Below, piece by piece: positions 23,821 to 30,543 of a DNA stretch of 38,968 nt; the first letter of the stretch is position 1; every line of letters begins with the position of its first letter. Source of the stretch: Cryomorphaceae bacterium BACL7 MAG-120322-bin74 (GTDB lineage: Bacteria > Bacteroidota > Bacteroidia > Flavobacteriales > Schleiferiaceae); NCBI GenBank assembly GCA_001438205.1, contig LICG01000014.1:1-38968 (forward strand). Direction: 5' to 3'. The notes beneath the pieces were generated by a model, which was given only the letters and a program-made list of their open reading frames with translations, did no database searches and was not told where the DNA came from. The translations under genes and the position numbers were made by a program.

Positions 23821-24864
23821 TTAAATATGCCGCATCCAGCCGTAATGATCTTTGGCACGGCCGTAGCGTATATCGGCTAAGGCATTTTTTACTTTCATAG
23901 CCACACCGTCATTCGGGGAGGGTACCGGGAAAATCTCGCCTTCATATCCAAGACCATCTATAGGGCTGACTACAGCAGCTGTCCCCATACCAAAGGCTTC
24001 CTGAAGGCTTCCATCCTTCGCTGCGGCAACAATTTCTGCCACAGAAATACGACGTTCTTCTACTTGCAGACCCCAATCGTTGGCTAGAGTGAGAATGGAT
24101 TCACGTGTAATTCCCTCCAAAATACGGTCAGAAAGAGCGGGAGTCAGAAGGGTGCCATTGACAACAAAAGCCACATTCATGGTGCCAGCTTCTTCCAAAT
24201 AAGCATGCTCAGCATGATCGGTCCATAAAACTTGGTTAAAGCCATCTTGGACTGCTTTTCGGGTGGCAAGGAATGCTCCACCGTAGTTGCCAGCAGCCTT
24301 AGCAAAGCCAACACCACCTTGGGCTGCACGGGTAAAGTGCTGCTCAATTTTGACCTTTACGGGTTGTGTATACAGTTCACCTACAGGACTTGTAACAATC
24401 GCGAAGGTGTATTCTTCACTTGGGCGTGCCGCGACAAATTCTGAACTGGCGAATAGGAATGGACGCAAGTAAAGGGCGGTATTGGCACCGCGCGGTACCC
24501 ATTCCGAGTCAAGACGAATGAGTTCTATTAAACCCTCCATAAAAATTTCTTTAGGAATCTCAGGGATGAGCATACGTGCGCCACTCTTATTGAGACGTTC
24601 CCAGTTTTTTTCAGGGCGGAAAACAGCAATAGTGCCATCGGTTTGGCGGTAGGCTTTTTGGCCTTCAAATACGGCTTGACCATAATGCAAGGCATGCAGA
24701 CCTAACCCTTGCTTTAGGGCACCATAGGGTTGAATTTCTCCCTCTCCCCAAGCGCCATCTTTGTATTCACAAATAAAAACGTGATCAGAGAGGCCCGCAC
24801 CAAATCCAAGATGGTTAAAATCTATGGTTGACAGGCGTGAGTTAGCAGTCTTAGTTACTTTCAT
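23821..24864 (-). CDS. ilvE: Branched-chain amino acid aminotransferase
   Basis: This 347-residue fold-type IV PLP enzyme transfers amino groups between glutamate and the 2-oxo acids of leucine, isoleucine and valine. The catalytic lysine lies in KAAGNYGGAFLA, and EAGTMNVAFV, GITRESILTLA and AFGMGTAAVVSPI are the expected cofactor and substrate motifs. QVLWTD and the N-terminal LGFGAGLSDH agree with the larger (class II) BCAT group. The ATG at 24864 gives the family start MKVTKTANS. A perfect TATCTTTG -7 box lies 45 bases upstream, back to back with the promoter for the DUF4920 gene. Confidence 0.96.
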   Translation of the reverse strand: MKVTKTANSRLSTIDFNHLGFGAGLSDHVFICEYKDGAWGEGEIQPYGALKQGLGLHALHYGQAVFEGQKAYRQTDGTIAVFRPEKNWERLNKSGARMLIPEIPKEIFMEGLIELIRLDSEWVPRGANTALYLRPFLFASSEFVAARPSEEYTFAIVTSPVGELYTQPVKVKIEQHFTRAAQGGVGFAKAAGNYGGAFLATRKAVQDGFNQVLWTDHAEHAYLEEAGTMNVAFVVNGTLLTPALSDRILEGITRESILTLANDWGLQVEERRISVAEIVAAAKDGSLQEAFGMGTAAVVSPIDGLGYEGEIFPVPSPNDGVAMKVKNALADIRYGRAKDHYGWMRHI

Positions 24865-24909
24865 GGTCGCTCTGGAAGGGTTGTATGGCTCCGAGCGCCG
24901 AAGCCGCGC

Positions 24910-24917
24910 CAAAGATA
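24910..24917 (-). promoter_or_regulatory. Putative -7 box for ilvE
   Basis: The minus strand reads TATCTTTG, a perfect TAnnTTTG match 45 bases before the ilvE ATG. It lies 14 bases from the plus-strand box at 24932, so the two promoters diverge back to back. Confidence 0.55.
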
Positions 24918-24931
24918 CAAAGGATTAGATG

Positions 24932-24939
24932 TACCTTTG
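24932..24939 (+). promoter_or_regulatory. Putative -7 box for the DUF4920 operon
   Basis: TACCTTTG ends 12 bases before the ATG at 24952. The leader would be only a few bases long. Confidence 0.55.
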
Positions 24940-24951
24940 CCAAAACACACA

Positions 24952-25485
24952 ATGATGAAACGTATTTTACTTCCCTTAGCGGCGATATTGGCCGCATGTT
25001 CTGGGCCTTCAGAAAATCCTGTAGTCGAAGCCACCTATGATTATTATGGCGACACTGTCCAGGTGACTGACACGGTTTCCTTGCCCCAAATCTTAGCCCA
25101 ACTTCAAGGGGGAAATGATTCCATCTACGCCACTTTTGCCGCACCCATCTCCTCTGTTTGCCAAGTGAAGGGTTGCTGGATGCAGTTGGACTTAGGAAAC
25201 GGTCAAGAAGCGCTGGTGCGCTTTAAGGATTATGGATTCTTTGTCCCCATGGACGCAGCAACGGAATGGGCCTTCATTGAAGGAGGATTGACGGTAGATA
25301 CGCTTTCTGTTGAATGGCTTCAGCATCAAGCTGCTGATGCGGGCAAATCAGATTCGGCCATTGCCGCAATCACTGAGCCTAAAATTTCTTTTACCGTGAT
25401 GGCCTCAGGTGTTGCATTAGTTCAAAAAGAACGTGTTGTTTCTGATGAAGCCGAAGAACATGACCACAGTAGCCATGAACATTAA
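24952..25485 (+). CDS. DUF4920-family lipoprotein
   Basis: This 177-residue predicted lipoprotein has signal MMKRILLPLAAILAAC. The DUF4920 signature is clear: VCQVKGCWMQLDL, VRFKDYGFFVPMDA, the HQAADAGKSDSAIAAI stretch and a final SFTVMASGVAL. The two cysteines of VCQVKGCWM could bind a metal or form a disulfide. The C-terminal tail EEHDHSSHEH is histidine rich and also suggests metal binding. The function of the family is unknown. In Flavobacteriia it commonly lies between ilvE and mnmD, the order also kept here. The next gene starts within its last 11 bases. Confidence 0.9.
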   Translation: MMKRILLPLAAILAACSGPSENPVVEATYDYYGDTVQVTDTVSLPQILAQLQGGNDSIYATFAAPISSVCQVKGCWMQLDLGNGQEALVRFKDYGFFVPMDAATEWAFIEGGLTVDTLSVEWLQHQAADAGKSDSAIAAITEPKISFTVMASGVALVQKERVVSDEAEEHDHSSHEH

Positions 25486-25957
25486 TCAAGGGGCCCGGAA
25501 GGGCCTTTTGTATTTAGGCCTACTCGCGATGGGCCAAGTGGGCTGCCAAGAAAAAGCAGAGGATCGCACTCCTCCCAATAGCGGACGGACAGGGATGTAT
25601 ACCCCGAGTCCTTTGGCAAGCACCATGCGCAACATGGCGGACGACATGGAGGCACTTCGCACAAAAGCAGACGAGGGAAGTTTAACGGTGGCAGAAGTCG
25701 ATGTGCTCATCCAGGCTCATGCTGCGATGAAAGAGGCAGAAGCTACAAAACCAGATGATATTAAGGCCACCTTTAGTGGCTATGCTGAGGCCTATTTACT
25801 TCAATTAGAAGAGCTGAAGTCAGCGCTTGAAGATCATGCTTCGCGTCAAGAAAGATTAGATGCATTCAATGCAGCCTTGGCTACTTGTGTGGCCTGTCAT
25901 CAGGAGCATTGCCCTGGTCCCATAGCCCGCATACAGAAAATGAAAGTACAGCAATGA
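25475..25957 (+). CDS. Small cytochrome with C-terminal CxxCH (class II-like)
   Basis: From the ATG at 25475 this 160-residue protein has a basic then hydrophobic N-terminus ending in GQVGC, so it is probably a lipoprotein. The mature part is mostly helical, and the heme motif CVACH lies near the C-terminus, as in cytochrome c' (four-helix class II) proteins rather than class I. HQEHCPGPIARIQKM follows. The position suggests an electron-transfer or gas/metal-related role with the DUF4920 lipoprotein upstream, which its start overlaps by 11 bases. An alternative ATG lies at 25460. The stop overlaps the next ATG (ATGA). Confidence 0.72.
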   Translation: MNINQGARKGLLYLGLLAMGQVGCQEKAEDRTPPNSGRTGMYTPSPLASTMRNMADDMEALRTKADEGSLTVAEVDVLIQAHAAMKEAEATKPDDIKATFSGYAEAYLLQLEELKSALEDHASRQERLDAFNAALATCVACHQEHCPGPIARIQKMKVQQ

Positions 25958-26184
25958 AGGAGCGGGTTCTCACCCGCGATGGCAGTCCCGCCTTATGGAG
26001 TGCTTCTGCCTTGTCGCCCTGGTTGCAGGCATTAAGCCAACAGGGCATCTTTGTCAACTATTGCGCCACGGCGGATCGGTTTCGGCAAATACAGTCATGG
26101 GGCTACACGGTGGAGCACCTTCCTGGCCCACCGGGGAAAAGAGAAATGTTGCGTGCCCGAAGAAAAACGTCCTTGATCGCATGA
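25954..26184 (+). pseudogene. mnmD: Internally deleted mnmD (tRNA U34 methyltransferase remnant)
   Basis: This 76-residue reading frame joins both ends of MnmD, which methylates 5-aminomethyl-(2-thio)uridine at tRNA position 34. MKERVLTRDGS matches the MnmD N-terminus (K-x-T-x-DGS). Directly after it, PALWSASALSPWLQALSQQG, then IFVNYCA, and finally YTVEHLPGPPGKREMLRARR match the C-terminal end (PElWt...GGxLVTYCA...GFxVExLPGPPGKREMLRA). About 150 residues with the S-adenosylmethionine-binding core are missing, yet the frame is open and coupled by ATGA overlaps on both sides. It cannot be an active methyltransferase. It may be a decaying gene, a retained fragment with another role, or an assembly artefact. 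The family assignment rests on recalled motifs. Confidence 0.72.
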
Positions 26185-26633
26185 AAAAGCGCACCATCCG
26201 TGTTTATGGTTTCCTAACCAACCAACAAGGAGAGCTTTTGGTGGCCCTAGAACGCTTTCGTGATCAACCATTGGTGAAATATCCAGGCGGCGGGGTGGAG
26301 TGGGCTGAGTCCCATCAAACGGCCTTGAAGCGTGAATTTATGGAAGAACTTGCCTTAGAAATTGAAGTGGAAACGTGCTGTTACTTTAACGACTTTGCCG
26401 TCATCTCTGCCTTTGATGCAGAGGTGCAAGTGCAGTCCTTCTTCTATCATGTTCAGGCAAAAGACCCACACCAGTTATCCGCATTGACAACGCAAGAAGG
26501 TTGGGAAATACCCGAAGAAAACGGAGAGGTTTTTCATTGGGTTAGTGCAGAGGCGTTGCGGCCTAATCGCTTTACTTATGCGATTGAACAGGCAGCTACC
26601 CGCGCTTGGTTGGACACAACCAGGAATCCTTAA
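26181..26633 (+). CDS. Nudix hydrolase
   Basis: This 150-residue protein has a Nudix box in which G-x5-E-x7-REUxEE can be read: GGVEWAESHQTALKREFMEE, with A replacing the G that normally follows two residues later. It should hydrolyse a nucleoside diphosphate linked to another moiety; the substrate is unknown. The ATG at 26181 overlaps the TGA of the mnmD remnant (ATGA) and gives a family-like N-terminus (KKRTIRVYGFLTNQQGELLV). Longer in-frame starts would cover the mnmD remnant. The last 38 bases overlap the convergent gene on the other strand. Confidence 0.88.
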   Translation: MKKRTIRVYGFLTNQQGELLVALERFRDQPLVKYPGGGVEWAESHQTALKREFMEELALEIEVETCCYFNDFAVISAFDAEVQVQSFFYHVQAKDPHQLSALTTQEGWEIPEENGEVFHWVSAEALRPNRFTYAIEQAATRAWLDTTRNP

Positions 26634-27063
26634 CGGACAGGATAGGTGACCAAAGCCCTTTTTTGTCGGCTACGGTATTTAAAAATTCACCTTCCGCTTT
26701 TTTCGCTTCAGATAGGGAGATACGCTGCCAATCTGAAGAGGATGCCTGCCTATGGTGGATATGCATGCGTCCAAAAAGATCAATATCCAACGCAATAGAA
26801 AGTGCTGTTAGCGCTTTCATGCGGCTATCAATACTGCAACCACTGGCGGCGTGTTGCCCTTCGTCCACAGCGAGGGCTATGAGCCTCCTTTCGACCGTGC
26901 AAAATCCAGCCATGACAGGTGAGCCATGGGCTGCCCATTCCGCACAAAGGGTGTCTAGGTGTTGGTCCACCATGGATTGCTTTGCAGGGCTCCAGGGTTT
27001 GGCTGATGAGAAACACCAAAATCGACTATCAGGAGGGAGTGCCTCCCATGCTTTAGAGCGCAT
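26596..27063 (-). CDS. Conserved Bacteroidota protein (mislabelled 'ABC transporter ATPase')
   Basis: This 155-residue protein resembles a Bacteroidota family that databases call ABC transporter ATPase although no Walker or signature motif exists. Conserved features are SRFWCFSSAKPWS, EWAAHGSPVMAGF, LIALAVDEGQHAASGCSIDSR with the hallmark SGCSID, and DLFGRMHIHH. Its function is unknown. The start overlaps the end of the CCG-domain gene by 11 bases, so it is the last gene of the amidase-MCE-FeS transcription unit. A longer start at 27075 is possible. The C-terminal codons overlap the Nudix gene by 38 bases in antisense. Confidence 0.8.
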   Translation of the reverse strand: MRSKAWEALPPDSRFWCFSSAKPWSPAKQSMVDQHLDTLCAEWAAHGSPVMAGFCTVERRLIALAVDEGQHAASGCSIDSRMKALTALSIALDIDLFGRMHIHHRQASSSDWQRISLSEAKKAEGEFLNTVADKKGLWSPILSVKDSWLCPTKRG

Positions 27064-27856
27064 CAGCTTCAGCAATGGCTTGGGCGAGGGTCTCCGAGAT
27101 GTCTTGGACTTTCACCTCGCCTTCCTTTTCAAAATGTTTCACGCCGTCCGTGATCATGGTATTACAGAAGGGGCAACCTGTGGCAATGATATCCGGACGT
27201 TGTGTAAGGGCCTCCTCTGTGCGTTCATGGTTAATGTCTTTGTCACCTGCTTCGGGTTCTTTAAACATTTGAGCACCGCCCGCGCCACAGCATAGTCCTT
27301 GTTTTTTACAGCGACGCATCTCGATTAGCTCCGCTTCTAGCGTGGCCAATAATTCGCGAGGGGCTTCATACTCGCCATTGATACGTCCGAGATAACAGGG
27401 GTCATGAAAAACAATGCGTTTGCCTTTGAAAGCACCGCCCTGCACCTTTAATCTACCTTCTTCTAGGAGCGTCTTTAAGTATTGTGTGTGATGAAATACC
27501 TCAAATTGCCCACCGAGTTCAGGATACTCATTCTTCAACGTATTGAAGCAATGCGGACAAGTTGTCACAATGCGCTGCACCTCATACCCATTGAGTACTT
27601 CAATATTAGCCAAGGCTTGCATTTGGAAGAGAAACTCATTTCCTGCCCTTCTAGCCGGGTCGCCAGAACAACTTTCTTCTGCACCAAGCACTGCAAAGCT
27701 GACCTCCGCGCGTTGCAAAAGGCTAGCAAAAGCTTTGGTGATTTTTTTTGCCCGGTCGTCAAAGCTCCCTGCACAGCCCACCCAGAAAAGAACCTCGGGC
27801 TTATTGCCTTGACTGGTCATTTCGGCAAGCGTGGGGATGGCTATTGTTTCGCTCAT
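27053..27856 (-). CDS. CCG-domain (Fe-S)-binding protein, HdrB/LldE-like
   Basis: This 267-residue protein has two cysteine-rich CCG-type regions: VGCAGSFDDR with ESCSGDPARRAG and TTCPHCFNTL, then HDPCYLGR with GLCCGAGGAQMF and TGCPFCNTM. Such domains bind unusual [4Fe-4S] clusters in heterodisulfide reductase HdrB, GlpC and LldE. With the membrane ferredoxin-like protein encoded two genes upstream it probably forms a quinone-linked oxidoreductase of unknown substrate. The ATG at 27856 follows the HAD gene by four bases; a longer start at 27880 would overlap it. It is followed by the SGCSID protein. Confidence 0.9.
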   Translation of the reverse strand: MSETIAIPTLAEMTSQGNKPEVLFWVGCAGSFDDRAKKITKAFASLLQRAEVSFAVLGAEESCSGDPARRAGNEFLFQMQALANIEVLNGYEVQRIVTTCPHCFNTLKNEYPELGGQFEVFHHTQYLKTLLEEGRLKVQGGAFKGKRIVFHDPCYLGRINGEYEAPRELLATLEAELIEMRRCKKQGLCCGAGGAQMFKEPEAGDKDINHERTEEALTQRPDIIATGCPFCNTMITDGVKHFEKEGEVKVQDISETLAQAIAEADAL

Positions 27857-27860
27857 GATA

Positions 27861-28286
27861 TTAATCTTCAAATACTTCAATCAAGGCATTCTTGCGCGTT
27901 AGGTCAGAAAATGTTCCTGAATAACGTGTTGCCCTGACAATGTGGTTGTCAATCCAATGGTAATTGCCTCCCCGGGGTTTGCCCATAAGAAGGCCGTGGT
28001 AAGGGAACTGGTATTGTTGGAGCCAATGTTCTGTCACGCCCCTATGTTCTTCTGTTCTGGAGGTGAAAAAGGTGATAATATGCCCTTCTGCATGCCATTT
28101 TTGAATCGTTTCTAGGGCATCCTGGTAGACAGAGGCGGTGGCCATTCGCTCAGGTTCTTCATTGGGAATATCATCGCAAACCGTTCCGTCAATGTCAATA
28201 AGGTAATTTTTTACCTCCTCTGGCAGAACGGGACTTATTTTTTGTCCATTCACGATCAGTTCTTGAAGCCCCTTTTCTTGTTTCAT
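27861..28286 (-). CDS. Small HAD-superfamily phosphatase-like protein
   Basis: This 141-residue HAD-fold protein has motif I NYLIDIDGTVCDD near residues 25-37, motif II FFTSRTEEHRG (S/T plus R) and a K in LLMGKPRGGNYHWIDNH. It resembles the Bacteroidota proteins sometimes named phosphoheptose isomerase, a name the sequence does not support. Its substrate is unknown. The ATG overlaps the TGA of the FeS membrane gene (ATGA), and the CCG-domain gene follows at once, so it lies between the two genes of a likely redox complex. A longer start at 28310 would only add residues read from the upstream gene. Confidence 0.82.
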   Translation of the reverse strand: MKQEKGLQELIVNGQKISPVLPEEVKNYLIDIDGTVCDDIPNEEPERMATASVYQDALETIQKWHAEGHIITFFTSRTEEHRGVTEHWLQQYQFPYHGLLMGKPRGGNYHWIDNHIVRATRYSGTFSDLTRKNALIEVFED

Positions 28287-29551
28287 CGTTGTGTTGATTC
28301 TGTCATCCATAATCCACGATCAGCCTGCGGATAAGCCCATGGAGCGCCGTTGTTTTCGACATTGGTCATCATCGTATTGAGCGATGCGGGGGCTGCAGAT
28401 TCTTCCATGACCAAGTACTGTCGCATTTGCTGAATGATATCTAAAGGGTCAATGTTCAGCGGGCATACTTCCACGCAGGCATTGCAGGTGGTACATGCCC
28501 AAAGCTCTTCACGACTAATCCAGCCATCGAGGAGCGTTTGCTGGCTTTCCGAATCTTGTAGTATTTGTTCCACGCGGTCGCGCGTAGCCATCATGATTTT
28601 GCGTGGAGAAAGTTTTTTACCCGTTTGGCTGGCAGGACATTCACTTGTGCAACGGCCACATTCCGTACAGGTATAGGCATTCAAAAGGTTGGCAAAATGC
28701 AAGTCTTGGATATCTTTTGCGCCGAATCGGCTCGGTACATCCGAACCATCTGGAACATAGCTAGGGTCTAGCATGGCTTTGATTTCAGTCGTAACAGCCG
28801 CCATGGCAGGAATGCGCCCTCGTGCAGCTAAGTTGCTGTACCACGTGTTAGGGAATGCAAGAATGATATGAAAATGCTTACTCTTGGGTAGGTAATTCAA
28901 AAAAGCGAGGATACCGACAAAGTGAAACCACCAAGCTGCCTTTTCAGTTAGGTGTAATGTGCTTTCTGACCAACCGTTAAACAGAGGTTGAAGATGCCGA
29001 GAAATGATAAAACCGCCTTCTTCTAGGCGCACACTTTCCGCAGCATTCATCACAAATAGCGCCAACATCAAGACAATCTCTGTGTAGAGGATTATGGCCG
29101 CATCCTGGCGTGGCCAGCCGGCCATGTCCGCGTGTTTAAACCGGCCAATCTGGCCAAATGCCCGACGTAAAAGGAAGACAATACAGGCAAGAAGCACGGC
29201 GGCACCTAAGAGTTCAAAGAAGTTGATAAGGATGGGGTAAAATGGACCCATTGGTTGCGCAAATACCCGATGCGTTCCGATAGCTCCGTCGATCAGAATT
29301 TCTAGGACCTCAAGGTTGATCAGAACAAAGCCTACATAAATCAACAAGTGAAAAAAAGCAGCCAGGGGGCGGGTTCCCATTTTTGATTGCCCCATCGCCA
29401 CACGGAGCATAGTACTCCATCGCTCAGATGGCTGATCATGTCGGTGGCTCGGACGTGCGAGCGCCAAACCTTTTCGAAGGCGGATAATCTGGCGTGCAAA
29501 AAGGACTACGCCTAGACTTAGTATGAAAAGGAAGATAATCTGAGAGATCAT
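28283..29551 (-). CDS. Membrane (Fe-S) protein with two 4Fe-4S motifs, HdrC/GlpC-like
   Basis: This 422-residue protein has five hydrophobic segments in its first 250 residues, with several histidines that could bind heme b as in NarI-like subunits (HLLIYVGF, WWFHFVGI). A ferredoxin domain follows, with CTECGRCTSECP and CTTCNACVEVCP. The pattern resembles the fused membrane cytochrome-ferredoxin proteins of the HdrE/HdrC or DsrM/K kind. It probably passes electrons between quinones and the CCG-domain protein encoded downstream. The ATG overlaps the stop of the MCE gene (ATGA), so the three downstream genes are translationally linked to a lipid-transport protein. Confidence 0.9.
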   Translation of the reverse strand: MISQIIFLFILSLGVVLFARQIIRLRKGLALARPSHRHDQPSERWSTMLRVAMGQSKMGTRPLAAFFHLLIYVGFVLINLEVLEILIDGAIGTHRVFAQPMGPFYPILINFFELLGAAVLLACIVFLLRRAFGQIGRFKHADMAGWPRQDAAIILYTEIVLMLALFVMNAAESVRLEEGGFIISRHLQPLFNGWSESTLHLTEKAAWWFHFVGILAFLNYLPKSKHFHIILAFPNTWYSNLAARGRIPAMAAVTTEIKAMLDPSYVPDGSDVPSRFGAKDIQDLHFANLLNAYTCTECGRCTSECPASQTGKKLSPRKIMMATRDRVEQILQDSESQQTLLDGWISREELWACTTCNACVEVCPLNIDPLDIIQQMRQYLVMEESAAPASLNTMMTNVENNGAPWAYPQADRGLWMTESTQR

Positions 29552-30525
29552 TCGTCTTTTTTAGCCTCTTTGTCGCGGCCTCCAAATATGGAAAATTCTA
29601 CATAACGGCCCGGATGTTCGCGAATGTCTTCGAGGAGTTTATCCAATGAGAGGATGGCATGATTCACTTCATTGTACAGGGAGTCATTGCTGACCAATTT
29701 GCCAAGGGTTCCTTCCCCGCGCTCTATTGAACCTGTAAGGGCATCTAAACGTTGCGCAGTTTTGCTTAGACTGCGTATGGCAGCCCCTGCATTCGATTGG
29801 GCTAGGGTGTCTGAAATAGTGGCCAAATTGTTGAAGACGCGGTCCAGTTCATCCCTATTTTCATTGAGCATGCCGGTTAAGCGTTCCAAATTCTTTGTGG
29901 CTGAGCCGAGTGCTTCACGATTGTCCGTCATGTAGGCGCTAAGTTCATCTGTGATAGTGCTCAGGTTGAGAACGCTTCGGTTGACATTGGAAAAGGAGGT
30001 GCGTAATTCCGATTGCATTTCACCACCCAAAAAGCCACTCAGAATGTTGATGGTAGAATCTAGGCTAGACAATAATTTCTCCGCTTTTAGTTTTACGGGT
30101 AAGACTTCTTTATTGATCGATTCTGAAATGGACTCTTCAACACTCGCACGCAGGGTATCTCCTTTTTCAATAAGGACAGATCCTTTTTCAAGAATTAAGG
30201 CTATTTCTTTGGCCCCAAGCAAATCGGCTGAGCGGATTTCCGCAAGGCTATTGGCTGTAATAGGGTAATCGCTGGTAATCTTCATTTTGACCACAATTCG
30301 GCCCGAATTGTCCGGATGGAAGTAGACATCGGATACCTTGCCCACGGCAAAACCATTGATGGTCACATTCTGGCTTTTGGTGATGCCTTCGGTATTGTCG
30401 TAAACAGCAAATATGTCAATGCCTTTTTTAAAAAGATCGGAACCTTTCAGGAAACCAATGCCCCAATAGAGCACTCCAGCGGCGAGAATAACGGCAATGC
30501 CGGCTTTGAATTCACGTGACATCAT
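29548..30525 (-). CDS. MlaD/MCE-family protein
   Basis: This 325-residue protein has an N-terminal anchor (FKAGIAVILAAGVLYWGIGFL), an MCE domain of about residues 38-120 (VYDNTEGITKSQNVTINGFAVGKV, ADLLGAKEIALI) and a long helical C-terminal part with regular heptad-like repeats (DELSAYMTDNREALGSATKNLERL). MCE proteins bind lipids in MlaD-type hexamers and move phospholipids between membranes. No mlaE or mlaF genes are adjacent, so the rest of the transporter must be elsewhere. It is encoded 18 bases after the amidase gene. The start could be either ATG at 30525 or 30522. Confidence 0.92.
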   Translation of the reverse strand: MMSREFKAGIAVILAAGVLYWGIGFLKGSDLFKKGIDIFAVYDNTEGITKSQNVTINGFAVGKVSDVYFHPDNSGRIVVKMKITSDYPITANSLAEIRSADLLGAKEIALILEKGSVLIEKGDTLRASVEESISESINKEVLPVKLKAEKLLSSLDSTINILSGFLGGEMQSELRTSFSNVNRSVLNLSTITDELSAYMTDNREALGSATKNLERLTGMLNENRDELDRVFNNLATISDTLAQSNAGAAIRSLSKTAQRLDALTGSIERGEGTLGKLVSNDSLYNEVNHAILSLDKLLEDIREHPGRYVEFSIFGGRDKEAKKDE

Positions 30526-30543
30526 AGGTGGAACAAGATACGA

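Noticed and set aside
26596-27063. An ABC transporter ATPase, the usual database name for this family
   Set aside because: No Walker A, signature or Walker B motif exists in the 155 residues; the name is not supported.
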